NCBI RefSeq assembly: GCF_010974945.1
Contig: NZ_JAAIVB010000013.1
Coordinates: forward strand, 1 to 64,000
DNA length: 64,000 nt
Direction of reading: 5' to 3'
Origin: Noviherbaspirillum galbum
GTDB lineage: Bacteria; Pseudomonadota; Gammaproteobacteria; Burkholderiales; Burkholderiaceae_D
In this document: positions 27,348 through 37,437 of the stretch, piece after piece
How the letters are laid out: each line of letters starts with the position of its first letter
How positions within the stretch are numbered: the stretch's first letter is position 1
Notes under the pieces: model-generated
Seen by the model: the letters and a program-made list of their open reading frames with translations, nothing else
Told to the model about the DNA's origin: nothing
Databases searched by the model: none
Program-made: the position numbers and the translations under genes

Positions 27348-28328
27348 ATGACGGCCATCAAACCCGACGAGGTCCTGCCTGACATGCCTGTTTCCCTCGA
27401 CAATCTTCTCGTGGTCGGCATCTCTTCCCGTGCCTTGTTCGACCTGGAAACGGAAGAAGCCATCTTCCGAACGCAAGGACTCGACGCTTACCGGCAGCAC
27501 CAGATTGACAACGAGCATGAAATCCTGAAGCTCGGCGCAGGCTTCGCGCTAGTCAAGGCGCTGCTGCGCCTGAATGCGCTGACGGAAAACCGGCGCTTCG
27601 TGGAAGTCGTGATCATGTCGCGCAATTCATCTGAGACCTCGCTGCGTATCTTCAATTCGATCAAGCATTATGGCCTCGACATCACCCGCGCGGTGCTGTC
27701 GGGCGGCGCCTCGCTGACGCCCTATCTCCGGGCATTCAACGTCAGCCTCTTCCTGTCGCTACACGAGGAAGACGTGCAGGCCTCGATCGATGCCGGCGTC
27801 GCCGCGGCGATCCTGTACCAGAAGCCGGAAAACGCGTTGGCCGAACTGGACCAGATCCGCATTGCCTTCGACGGCGACGCGGTGATCTTTTCGGATGAAT
27901 CGGAACAGATCTTCCAGGCGCAGGGCATCGAGGCTTTCGAACGGCACGAGCGCGAGAATGCGCTCAAGCCCTTGCCGGAAGGACCGTTCGCGCGGCTGCT
28001 GAAGGCGCTCTCCTACATTCAGACCCACTTCCGCGCGCCCGACGGCCGCGCCGCGCCCATCCGCACCGCGCTCGTGACCGCGCGTTCCTCGCCGGCGCAC
28101 GAGCGCGTGATCCGCACGCTGCGTGCATGGGACGTTGCGATTGACGAGACCTTCTTCATGGGCGGCGTGGGCAAGTCGGAGGTGCTGGCCGCCTTCCGCC
28201 CGCATATCTTCTTCGACGACCAGCCCGGCCATTGCGACCGCGCCGCGCCGCTGGTGCAGACCGGCCGGGTGCCCGTGCGCAGCGCCCCGGGCGCGAAGAC
28301 GCCGGACATCCTGCCCGCGAACGGTTAA
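27348..28328 (+). CDS. Cytosolic 5'-nucleotidase (NT5C1-like family)
   Basis: This 326-residue protein belongs to the family related to eukaryotic cytosolic 5'-nucleotidase 1 (Pfam 5_nucleotid, PF06189): 'LLVVGISSRALFDLETEE' near the start, 'VEVVIMSRNSSETSLRIFNSI', 'ITRAVLSGGASLTPYLRAF', and 'HIFFDDQPGHC' near the end. The fold is HAD-like and removes phosphate from nucleoside monophosphates. ATG 27348 gives the normal N-terminus; the frame runs upstream towards the tRNA terminator without family character. It stands alone between the tRNA and the convergent malic enzyme gene. Substrate preference is not readable. Confidence 0.85.
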   Translation: MTAIKPDEVLPDMPVSLDNLLVVGISSRALFDLETEEAIFRTQGLDAYRQHQIDNEHEILKLGAGFALVKALLRLNALTENRRFVEVVIMSRNSSETSLRIFNSIKHYGLDITRAVLSGGASLTPYLRAFNVSLFLSLHEEDVQASIDAGVAAAILYQKPENALAELDQIRIAFDGDAVIFSDESEQIFQAQGIEAFERHERENALKPLPEGPFARLLKALSYIQTHFRAPDGRAAPIRTALVTARSSPAHERVIRTLRAWDVAIDETFFMGGVGKSEVLAAFRPHIFFDDQPGHCDRAAPLVQTGRVPVRSAPGAKTPDILPANG

Positions 28329-28343
28329 CGAAAGCGGTTAACG

Positions 28344-28377
28344 AAAAACGCCGCGCGCCCTGCCCGGGCGCGCGGCG
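28344..28377 (-). terminator. Intrinsic terminator after maeB
   Basis: On the minus strand, a 12-bp perfect GC stem (28366-28377 with 28349-28360, CGCCGCGCGCCC/GGGCGCGCGGCG) is followed by TTTTT (28348-28344). It lies 16 nt after the maeB stop, and the T tract is on the minus strand only. Confidence 0.88.
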
Positions 28378-28393
28378 CGGATCGGGCCTGCGG

Positions 28394-30703
<2,310 letters not shown>

Positions 30704-30919
30704 GATGTGGTCGTCCTTTTTAGCTTGCGGAAAGCGTACGATTCTAACAGAGGGGAAAATTGCTATTTATACGTATTTGTCCTAGTTCCATGCCTTTTAA
30801 GTATAAGCATATGCATTTCAATTGACTTCCATTTCTGATATCGCCCCGGTTTCGGGACGGGAAACGCGAAGGCAGGAAAGCCTGGGGCCGCGCATGACGA
30901 GTTTTGCCGCCGGCTTGGG

Positions 30920-30925
30920 TACAAT
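30920..30925 (+). promoter_or_regulatory. -10 element very close to the thiL start
   Basis: TACAAT lies at 30920-30925, only 6 nt before the thiL ATG at 30932, with no convincing -35 at 16-18 nt. If used, transcription would begin at or beside the start codon, giving a leaderless or nearly leaderless mRNA. No ribosome site precedes the ATG, which agrees with this reading. Confidence 0.4.
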
Positions 30926-30931
30926 CGCGGC

Positions 30932-31897
30932 ATGTTGTCAGAATTCGATCTCATCGCGCGCTACTTCACCCGTCCGGTCCGGTCCGGCAGGATTCCGCTC
31001 GGCGTGGGCGACGACTGCGCCCTCCTGGCGCCGTCGGCCGGCATGCAGCTTGCCATCTCCACGGACATGCTGGTCTCCGGCCGCCATTTCTTCGCGGACG
31101 CCGACCCGCTGCAACTGGGACACAAATGCCTGGCGGTCAACCTCTCCGACCTGGCGGCGATGGGCGCCGCGCCGCTGGCCTTCACCCTGGCCCTGGCGCT
31201 GCCCGACGCCGACGAGGCCTGGCTGGCGCCCTTTGCCAAGGGCTTGCTTGCACTCGCCGACCGGCATGGCTGCGAATTGATCGGCGGCGATACCACCAAG
31301 GGCCCGCTGACCATCTCCATCACGGTGTTAGGCGAAGTGCCTCCCGGCCAGGCATTGCGCCGCGACGGAGCGCAGCCCGGCGACGATGTCTGGATTTCCG
31401 GAACGCTGGGCGATGCGCGGCTCGCGCTTGCCGGCTATCTCCGGGAAATCGCCTTGCCTGCCGACGCCTTGGAGCAGGCGGGAACACGCATGCATGCCCC
31501 CACGCCACGCGCCGAACTGGGCGTGGCCCTTCGCGGCATCGCCCATGCGGCCATCGACATTTCGGATGGCCTGTGCGGCGATCTCGGCCATATCCTGGAG
31601 CGCTCGCGCGTCGGCGCCACCCTGCAGGTCGACGCCCTGCCACGCGGCCCGGTCCTGGAAAGCCAGGACCTGTCGCTCGCCCGGCGGTTCTGCCTGTCTG
31701 GCGGCGACGACTACGAACTATGCTTCACCGTCCCTGCCGCGCGCCGGGCGGAAGTGCTGGATGCGGCGCGGTCGGCGGGCACGCCGGTCCGTCTCGTCGG
31801 CCGCATCGACGCAGAACCCGGCCTGCGGCTTCTCGATGCGCATGGCGCCCCGCTCGGCTTGCCGCTTGCCTCCTTCGACCATTTCGCCCAACCATGA
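30932..31897 (+). CDS. thiL: Thiamine-monophosphate kinase
   Basis: This 321-residue ATP-dependent kinase turns thiamine monophosphate into the active cofactor thiamine diphosphate. Family motifs are present in order: 'GVGDDCALL' near 24, 'STDMLVSGRHF', 'AVNLSDLAAMGAAP', 'IGGDTTKGP' near 117, 'AIDISDGLCGDL' near 207 and 'LSGGDDYELCF' near 254. No ribosome-binding site is visible before the ATG. It overlaps pgpA by 4 nt (ATGA), the usual arrangement in proteobacteria. Confidence 0.95.
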   Translation: MLSEFDLIARYFTRPVRSGRIPLGVGDDCALLAPSAGMQLAISTDMLVSGRHFFADADPLQLGHKCLAVNLSDLAAMGAAPLAFTLALALPDADEAWLAPFAKGLLALADRHGCELIGGDTTKGPLTISITVLGEVPPGQALRRDGAQPGDDVWISGTLGDARLALAGYLREIALPADALEQAGTRMHAPTPRAELGVALRGIAHAAIDISDGLCGDLGHILERSRVGATLQVDALPRGPVLESQDLSLARRFCLSGGDDYELCFTVPAARRAEVLDAARSAGTPVRLVGRIDAEPGLRLLDAHGAPLGLPLASFDHFAQP

Positions 31898-32418
31898 TGA
31901 CACTGGAATCCGGGCAGACTGCCCAGGTGGTCACGCCCACCGCCCGCTTCATGCTTTCCCATCCGGCCCACCTGATCGCGCAGGGATTCGGCAGCGGCCT
32001 GTCGCCGATCATGCCCGGCACCGCGGGAACCCTGCTGGCCTGGCTGGCCTTCGGCGTGCTCGGCTCGCGCTGGCCCGGGCTGTTTCATCCGGCGAGCTGG
32101 GGCCTCATCATCGTCGCCGGCTTCCTGCTCGGCATCTGGGCATGCCACCGGACGGGACGCGACCTCGGCATCGCCGACCATGGCAGCATGGTGTGGGATG
32201 AAATCATTGCGTTCTGGCTGGTGCTGGTGGTCCTGATGCCCGCGGAATTCAGCACGCAATGCTGGGCCTTCCTGTGGTTCAGGTTCTTCGACATGGTCAA
32301 GCCCATGCCGATCCGGTATTTCGACCGGCACTTCAAGGGTGGCTTTGGCGTCATGTGGGACGATATCGTCGCCGCTTTCTACACCCTGCTGGTGTTTGCG
32401 CTGTGGCGTTTCCTGTGA
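31894..32418 (+). CDS. pgpA: Phosphatidylglycerophosphatase A
   Basis: This 174-residue inner-membrane enzyme dephosphorylates phosphatidylglycerophosphate to phosphatidylglycerol. Markers are 'GSGLSPIMPGTAGTLLAW' near 34, 'MVWDEIIAFWLVL' near 101, and 'RFFDMVKPMPIRYFDR' near 133, with four hydrophobic segments. The first ATG of the ATGATG at 31894 overlaps the thiL stop; the second would shorten the protein by one residue. In relatives I expect pncC next, but here about 10.8 kb of other genes separate the two. Confidence 0.93.
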   Translation: MMTLESGQTAQVVTPTARFMLSHPAHLIAQGFGSGLSPIMPGTAGTLLAWLAFGVLGSRWPGLFHPASWGLIIVAGFLLGIWACHRTGRDLGIADHGSMVWDEIIAFWLVLVVLMPAEFSTQCWAFLWFRFFDMVKPMPIRYFDRHFKGGFGVMWDDIVAAFYTLLVFALWRFL

Positions 32419-32438
32419 GTTGGGCTGGTCTGGCGGGC

Positions 32439-32466
32439 AAAAAAAACGCGGTCCGGTGGACCGCGT
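32439..32466 (-). terminator. Intrinsic terminator of the minus-strand ABC/DUF1445/regulator operon
   Basis: A 9-bp perfect stem ACGCGGTCC/GGACCGCGT (32446-32454 with 32458-32466) has a 3-nt loop. On the minus strand it runs straight into a T tract (complement of the A run 32439-32446). It lies 110 nt beyond the regulator stop and also faces the end of pgpA, where it lacks a T tract. Confidence 0.85.
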
Positions 32467-32576
32467 GCAAGCTCGATAACCTTAGGGCCAACCCTTGAAT
32501 GAACCCCTTAGTTGGAACGGATTGTGCGCTTTTCGCCGGCGCTTGTAGGTGACATGGATCACATTCCGTGCTCGGC

Positions 32577-33149
32577 TTACATCGAAGTCGCGGATCGCGC
32601 GGCCTGATCGTATAGTCCTGACAAGATGCGCAGGAAACGGGCGAGCTCGCTCAGCTCAAAACTTTCGGTTCCGTCGCCGGTCAGGCCGGAAACCAGAACC
32701 TGCTCGCGGATCTCGTAATAACGCTTGCAGACCGCCTGCCCTTCTTCATTGGTGGAGTACAACACCTCCTTGCCGCGGCGCTCGGTCTTGACGAGGCCAA
32801 GCGATTGCAATTTCTTCAATGAGTAATTGACAATGTGGGTATCCTCGATGTTGAGGATGAAGGCAATGTCAGCAAGCTTCTTTTCGCGCGCGCGGTGGTT
32901 GATGTGATGAAGCACCAGCACGTCGGTGATCGTCATGTCCTTCATGCCGGCGGCTGACATGCAGCGAACCGCCCAGCGGTTGAAGGCATTGTTGGCAATG
33001 ATCATGCCGAATTCGAATTCACTGAGTTCGGCACTGCGTCCGGCGGCCAGATGCGCGGACGAAACGATGGGCACCTTGTTCACGGTATTGGCAGGTAGTG
33101 GGCTAGGTTGGGCAAAATTCGCTTTGGCGCTGCTCTTTTCTTTGGTCAT
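32577..33149 (-). CDS. MarR-like winged-helix transcriptional regulator
   Basis: This 190-residue protein has an unstructured 40-residue N-terminal extension, then a winged-helix DNA-binding domain ('MTITDVLVLHHINHRAREKK', 'ADIAFILNIEDTHIVNYSLK', 'GLVKTERRGKEVLYSTNEEG'). It resembles the MarR-related predicted regulators of COG5631. It is the last gene of the minus-strand run, 24 bp after the DUF1445 gene and followed by a terminator. It is therefore the best candidate to control the divergent promoter at 39035-39112 and its own operon. The ligand is not known; an intermediate of the local pathway would be expected. Confidence 0.82.
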   Translation of the reverse strand: MTKEKSSAKANFAQPSPLPANTVNKVPIVSSAHLAAGRSAELSEFEFGMIIANNAFNRWAVRCMSAAGMKDMTITDVLVLHHINHRAREKKLADIAFILNIEDTHIVNYSLKKLQSLGLVKTERRGKEVLYSTNEEGQAVCKRYYEIREQVLVSGLTGDGTESFELSELARFLRILSGLYDQAARSATSM

Positions 33150-33173
33150 GCATCACTCCGGAGTGCTGCGATT

Positions 33174-33953
33174 TCATTTATTAGTAATGAAATCCGTCAC
33201 CAGCATCTTACCCGGAGAATGGCTAATGCAAAATGGAATACCACTGAGTTCTGCAACATATTGCGGCGTCACGCCGCAGGCCCAGAACACCGGCAGTTCG
33301 TCTTCCAGCACGGGAACCGCCTCGCCGAAATCCGGACGCGCCAGGTCGGCGATGCCGATCGCTTCCGGATGACCGATGTGCACCGGCGCGCCATGCACCT
33401 CGGGGAAACGCCCGGAGATTTCCACCGCGCGGGCAATCTGCCCGCTCTTGACCGGCCGCATGCTGACGACCATGTTCCCGGTGAACCGGCCAGCCGATTC
33501 GCATGCGATGTTCGTCCTGTACATGGCCACGTTCCTGCCCATGCCGACATGGCGCAAGGGAATGCCGCCGGCGATCAGCGCATCCTCGAAGGAAAAGCTG
33601 CATCCGATCAGGAAGGTAACCAGGTCGTCGCGCCAGAATGAGGAGATGTCGCTGACCTCCTCCACCAGCCTGCCGTCCCTGAAGATGCGGTATCCCGGCA
33701 GGTCGGTGCGGACATCCCCGCCCGGCGCGCACCTCGGCTCGGCACGGCCGGGCTCCAGCACTTCGACCAGGGGGCATGGCTTGGGATTGCGCTGGCAGAA
33801 CAGGAGGAAATCGAAGGCGAATTCCTTCGGCAGGATCATCATGTTGGCCTGCATATGGCCTCGCGCGGTGCCCGCGGTCGGCCCATCGTATTGTCCGCTG
33901 CGGCAAAGCGCGCGGACTTCCGCCGGATTGAGGGAATGAAAAGGTTTGTTCAC
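33174..33953 (-). CDS. DUF1445 / D-glutamate cyclase-family protein (putative hydro-lyase)
   Basis: This protein of about 259 residues belongs to Pfam PF07286: 'GPTAGTARGHMQANMMILP' near 24, 'DFLLFCQRNPKPCPL' near 48, 'FLIGCSFSFEDALI' near 115, 'PVFWACGVTPQYVA' near 226 and 'SHSPGKMLVTD' at the end. The family was long called 'putative hydro-lyase' and was later linked to D-glutamate cyclase, which makes 5-oxo-D-proline from D-glutamate. GTG 33953 is taken as start because it sits one base after the upstream stop and gives the normal length. The neighbouring 5-oxoprolinase across the divergent promoter supports a role in 5-oxoproline/glutamate metabolism. The reaction is inferred. Confidence 0.82.
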   Translation of the reverse strand: MNKPFHSLNPAEVRALCRSGQYDGPTAGTARGHMQANMMILPKEFAFDFLLFCQRNPKPCPLVEVLEPGRAEPRCAPGGDVRTDLPGYRIFRDGRLVEEVSDISSFWRDDLVTFLIGCSFSFEDALIAGGIPLRHVGMGRNVAMYRTNIACESAGRFTGNMVVSMRPVKSGQIARAVEISGRFPEVHGAPVHIGHPEAIGIADLARPDFGEAVPVLEDELPVFWACGVTPQYVAELSGIPFCISHSPGKMLVTDFITNK

Positions 33954-33954
33954 G

Positions 33955-34659
33955 TCAGAGTCCAAGATAGGCTTTCTTGATGTCTTCGTTGTTGAGGAGT
34001 TCCTGGCCGGTGCCTTCCATGACGATGCGGCCGGTCTGGATGACGTAGCCATAGTCCGCGATCGCGAGCGCCTTGTGCAGGCTTTGCTCCACCAGCAGCA
34101 CCGAGACGCCCTGCTGGTTGACCAGCTGGATGGTATCGAGCACCTTCGCCACGAACTTGGGCGCGATGCCCCAGGACGGTTCGTCGAGCAGCAGCAGCTT
34201 GGGCCGCGACATCATGCCGCGACCGATCGCCAGCATCTGCTGCTCGCCGCCGCTCATGGTTCCCGCGAGCTGGTGGCGTCGTTCCTTCAGGATAGGGAAC
34301 AATGAGTAGATCTGGTCGATGGATTCCTGGATCTCCCGCGGATCGTCGCGCGTATAGGCGCCGAGTTCCAGGTTGCGTTCCACCGTCAGGCGGGCGAACA
34401 GCCTGCGTCCTTCCGGCACCAGGCACAAGCCCATGGGAACCCGCTTGTGGGCAGGCACGTTCTTGATCTCCGTGTCATTGAAACGGATTTCCCCTTCATC
34501 GGCGGCATTGAGGCCTGCGATGGCGCGCAGGGTCGTGGACTTGCCGTTGCCATTGCCGCCCACGAGGGCGACGAGCTTGCCCTTGCCCACCTGCAGGTTG
34601 ACCCGGGACACTGCCAGCACGCCGTCGTAGCTGACTTTCAGGTTGCGAACTTCAAGCAT
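33955..34659 (-). CDS. LIV-type ABC importer, ATP-binding protein (LivF-like)
   Basis: This 234-residue ATPase has Walker A 'GGNGNGKSTTL' near 36, signature 'MSGGEQQMLAIGR' near 133 and Walker B 'LLLLDEPSWGIAPK' near 153. The 'VPEGRRLFARLTVERNLELGA' region is typical of LivF. It powers a hydrophobic-amino-acid-type (HAAT) importer with the adjacent LivG-, LivM-, LivH- and LivJ-like proteins. Start: ATGATG at 34662-34657 overlaps the preceding stop. The second ATG (34659) has better spacing to the GAGAGG ribosome site, so I use it; the first would add one Met. Confidence 0.93.
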   Translation of the reverse strand: MLEVRNLKVSYDGVLAVSRVNLQVGKGKLVALVGGNGNGKSTTLRAIAGLNAADEGEIRFNDTEIKNVPAHKRVPMGLCLVPEGRRLFARLTVERNLELGAYTRDDPREIQESIDQIYSLFPILKERRHQLAGTMSGGEQQMLAIGRGMMSRPKLLLLDEPSWGIAPKFVAKVLDTIQLVNQQGVSVLLVEQSLHKALAIADYGYVIQTGRIVMEGTGQELLNNEDIKKAYLGL

Positions 34660-35372
34660 CATTCCTCTCCCAGGTACGCGGCGATGACTTGCGGGTTGTT
34701 GGATACGTCGGCAGGCTTGCCGTCGGCGATTTTCTTGCCGTAATCGAGGACCACGATGGCATCCGCAATCGGCATGATGCCTTCGAGCACGTGCTCCACG
34801 ATGAGGCAGGAAATTCCCTTTTCGCGGATCCGGAGCACGACGTCCACCATGTCCTTGACTTCGGTAGGATTGAGGCCGGCCATGACTTCGTCCATCAGCA
34901 GCAGTTCGGGCTGCACCGCCAAGGCACGCGCCACCGCGAGGCGGCGCTGTTCGCTGATGGTCATGCTGCCAGCGGGCTTGTCGCGGAACCGGCCGAGATT
35001 CACGAAGTTCAGGAGGTTGGTGGAGATACTGCGGGCGCGACCGACGTGGCGGTCCTTCAGGAAGGCACCCACCATGACGTTTTCCAGGGCCGTCATGCTG
35101 GTGAAGGTGCGCGCCACCTGGAAGGTACGCCCCACGCCCGCGCGCGCGCACTGCTCGGGGGTCATGCCGGAGATCTTCTTGCCGTTGAGCCAGATCTCTC
35201 CGGCGGTGGGCGGGAAATAGCCGGCGATGCAATTGAACATCGTGGTCTTGCCGGCGCCGTTCGGACCGATCAGGCCGACGATCTTGCCCGCGCCCACTTC
35301 GAAGGAAACATCCTGGTTCGCGGTGATGCCGCCGAATTTCTTGGTGACGTTCTTGACGTGCAGCAGGGTCAT
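34659..35372 (-). CDS. LIV-type ABC importer, ATP-binding protein (LivG-like)
   Basis: This 237-residue ATPase has Walker A 'GPNGAGKTTMFNCI' near 36, the LivG hallmark 'GVGRTFQVARTFTSMTALENVMVG' region near 78 (marker only), and signature 'MTISEQRRLAVARAL' in place of the canonical LSGGQ. Walker B is 'LLLMDEVMAGLNP'. The changed signature (SMTISEQ) and the methionine after 'DEV' (rather than 'DEP') are slight departures from the commonest LivG sequences, but both occur in HAAT ATPases. It starts 1 nt after the permease stop, so translation is coupled. It pairs with the LivF-like ATPase. Confidence 0.92.
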   Translation of the reverse strand: MTLLHVKNVTKKFGGITANQDVSFEVGAGKIVGLIGPNGAGKTTMFNCIAGYFPPTAGEIWLNGKKISGMTPEQCARAGVGRTFQVARTFTSMTALENVMVGAFLKDRHVGRARSISTNLLNFVNLGRFRDKPAGSMTISEQRRLAVARALAVQPELLLMDEVMAGLNPTEVKDMVDVVLRIREKGISCLIVEHVLEGIMPIADAIVVLDYGKKIADGKPADVSNNPQVIAAYLGEE

Positions 35373-35373
35373 G

Positions 35374-36429
35374 TCACTCTCCCTTTTCCAGCGAAGCCTG
35401 TCTCGCGTTGCGGCGCGCCAGGAAGTTCTTGATCCAGCCCATGACGCCGGTCGGGTAGTACACCGCGATGACGATGATGAGGGCTGCGTAGATGATGAGG
35501 TCGGTACCGAGGCCAGAGCCGCCGAACAGGATGCGCGTGCCTTCGTCGATGGTGGTCAGCACGCCGGCGCCGATCACCGGACCGGCCAGTGTGCCGATTC
35601 CGCCGAGAATGGAGACGAGCGCCATCTTGATCGACAGGCCGGTGCCGAGCACGGACGTCGGGTCGATGTACAGTTCCTTCTGCGCGTACAGGCTTCCGCC
35701 CAGGGCGGTGAAGAAGCTGCTCACCGCGAACGCGACCTGCTTGTAGGTGCCGAGATTGACGCCCAGGCTGCGCGCGGCATCGGGCTCATCCTTGATGGCG
35801 CGGAAGTAGTAGCCGAGGTAGCTGCGCTCGATCAGCAGGTTGGCCAGCAAGGTCAGCAGCAGAAGTCCTAGGGCAATGTAGTAGTAGGGCACCTTGGAGG
35901 AAAAGATCAGGGCGCCCCAGCCCTGCTGGTCCATGGGCAGGGTGATGCCGACAGCCGCCCCCGCGAATTCCCAGTTGGTGAAAATGATCTGCACGATTTC
36001 GGCGACGGCGATGGTGGCCATCGTGAAATAGTGGCCCTTCAGGCGGAAGCAGGGCCAGCCGATCAGCACGCTGATCACGGCGGCGAGGACGCCTCCCGCC
36101 AGCATGCCCAGCCAGGGGTTGATTCCCCACTGGGTCATCAGCAGGGTCGAGGTATAGGCGCCGATGCCGTAGAAGGCGACGTGGCCGAGGGATACCTGGC
36201 CGGCATAGCCGCCGACGATGTTCCATGCCACGCCCATCTGCGCGGCCATCAGGATGAGGATGGCGACGTTCTGGTGGGCAGGACTGTCGACGACCAGCGG
36301 CACGAAGAACGCGGCGATGATGGCGACCACGGAAACGATCAGGCCGAGGCGGGATTTTCCGTGCGGCGCCGGCGCGGGTCCGGTCGATGCGGAAAGCGAG
36401 GTTTTGTTGTTCATGACGATGTCTTCCAT
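35374..36429 (-). CDS. LIV-type ABC importer, permease (LivM-like)
   Basis: This 351-residue membrane protein has about nine hydrophobic helices. Markers are 'AWNIVGGYAGQVSLGHVAFYGIGAY' (the LivM/LivH loop signature, marker only) near 87, the cytoplasmic ATPase-coupling 'ERSYLGYYFRAIKDEPDAARSLGV' region near 202, and 'SILGGIGTLAGPVIGAG' near 265. An N-terminal Pro/Ala-rich stretch of about 25 residues precedes the first helix; a shorter start at Met6 is possible. It forms the translocation channel with the LivH-like permease, encoded 10 bp upstream. Confidence 0.92.
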   Translation of the reverse strand: MEDIVMNNKTSLSASTGPAPAPHGKSRLGLIVSVVAIIAAFFVPLVVDSPAHQNVAILILMAAQMGVAWNIVGGYAGQVSLGHVAFYGIGAYTSTLLMTQWGINPWLGMLAGGVLAAVISVLIGWPCFRLKGHYFTMATIAVAEIVQIIFTNWEFAGAAVGITLPMDQQGWGALIFSSKVPYYYIALGLLLLTLLANLLIERSYLGYYFRAIKDEPDAARSLGVNLGTYKQVAFAVSSFFTALGGSLYAQKELYIDPTSVLGTGLSIKMALVSILGGIGTLAGPVIGAGVLTTIDEGTRILFGGSGLGTDLIIYAALIIVIAVYYPTGVMGWIKNFLARRNARQASLEKGE

Positions 36430-36439
36430 GCTTTCCTCC

Positions 36440-37306
36440 TCAAGCCTTGCCCAGCAGGCCCTGCGGCCGGAACATCAGCACCGCGAGGAACAAGGCCAGG
36501 ACGATGGCCAGCTTGTATTGCGGTCCCAAAAGGAAGCCGCCCATGACCTCGATCACGCCCACGAGCACGCCGGCGATCAGCGCGCCGATGATGCTGCCGA
36601 AGCCGCCGAGGTTGACGACCACGAAGGCGATGAGGATGAAGTTCGCGCCGACCTCGGGAAAGATCGGGAAGAAGGTGGACAGCAGCGCGCCCGCGACGCC
36701 GGCACAGGCGGCGCCGATGCCCCAGGCCAGCGCAAACATCTTTTGCGAGTCGATGCCCATGAGGCGGGCCGCGTCCTTGTCGGCGGCCGTCGCTTCCAGC
36801 GCCGCGCCAGCCTTGGTGCGCGTCAGGAAGAGATACACGCCCGCCGTCACGAGGATGGCGCCCACGCCTGCCACGACCTGCGGCAGGCCGATCTGGAAGC
36901 CGGCGACGGACACGCCGCCGCTGACGACCGATTTGTCCACGCTGCGAAAATCGGGTTTCCAGAGAAATTGCGCGATGCCCCTGAAGAGCAGCATCAGACC
37001 GAAGGTGGTGAACAGTTGCGACACCATGGGCGCGTTGATGATCTTGCTGATCACCAGCTTGTAGACCATGACGCCGAGCCCGAACAGGAACAGCGCGGTG
37101 AGGGGCAAGGTGAACAGCGGATCCAGGGCGTACAGCGCATAGAGCCAGAAGCTCGAGTACATGCCGAACATCAGGAATTCCCCGTGGGAGAAGTTCACGA
37201 TATCCATCACGCCAAAGATCATGGTCAGGCCGACCGCCACCAGGGCATAGATGAGCCCGATGAGCAACCCTGAAGCCAGGGTCTGCAGCACTATTTCAAA
37301 AGACAT
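36440..37306 (-). CDS. LIV-type ABC importer, permease (LivH-like)
   Basis: This 288-residue membrane protein has about eight helices and LivH markers 'LIYALVAVGLTMIFGVMDIVNFSHGEF' near 15 (marker only), 'AADKDAARLMGID' near 180 (ATPase contact) and 'LGGFGSIIGALIAGVLVG' near 235. ATG 37306 has GGAG with an A-rich spacer just upstream; the frame runs further up but without family character. It is separated from the binding-protein gene by 131 bp that contain two hairpins (listed separately), so it may be expressed less than that gene. Confidence 0.93.
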   Translation of the reverse strand: MSFEIVLQTLASGLLIGLIYALVAVGLTMIFGVMDIVNFSHGEFLMFGMYSSFWLYALYALDPLFTLPLTALFLFGLGVMVYKLVISKIINAPMVSQLFTTFGLMLLFRGIAQFLWKPDFRSVDKSVVSGGVSVAGFQIGLPQVVAGVGAILVTAGVYLFLTRTKAGAALEATAADKDAARLMGIDSQKMFALAWGIGAACAGVAGALLSTFFPIFPEVGANFILIAFVVVNLGGFGSIIGALIAGVLVGVIEVMGGFLLGPQYKLAIVLALFLAVLMFRPQGLLGKA

Positions 37307-37380
37307 TTTTTTCTCCAGTTTCCAACTCTCGCTTCCCGCCTTCCGCATGCATTATCCGCCTGTATCGGAACTCGGGAGAC

Positions 37381-37428
37381 GCGGCGGACGCTTTTCCGTT
37401 CCGCCGCCTCGCGGATGCCGCGGCATCC
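37381..37428 (-). other. Tandem hairpins between binding-protein and permease genes
   Basis: Two inverted repeats lie just after the binding-protein stop. One is a perfect 16-bp palindrome GGATGCCG/CGGCATCC at 37413-37428. The other is GCGGCGGA/TCCGCCGC (37381-37388 with 37400-37407). No T tract follows on either strand, so they are more likely mRNA 3'-end stabilisers or partial terminators than true intrinsic terminators. Such structures commonly let a binding protein be made in excess over its permeases. Confidence 0.5.
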
Positions 37429-37437
37429 AGCCCAGCC

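Noticed and set aside
34663..35232. Upstream extension of the LivF-like frame to give a 425-residue protein
   Set aside because: The extra sequence overlaps the LivG-like gene in another frame and has no family similarity; the ATGATG at the LivG stop is the natural start.
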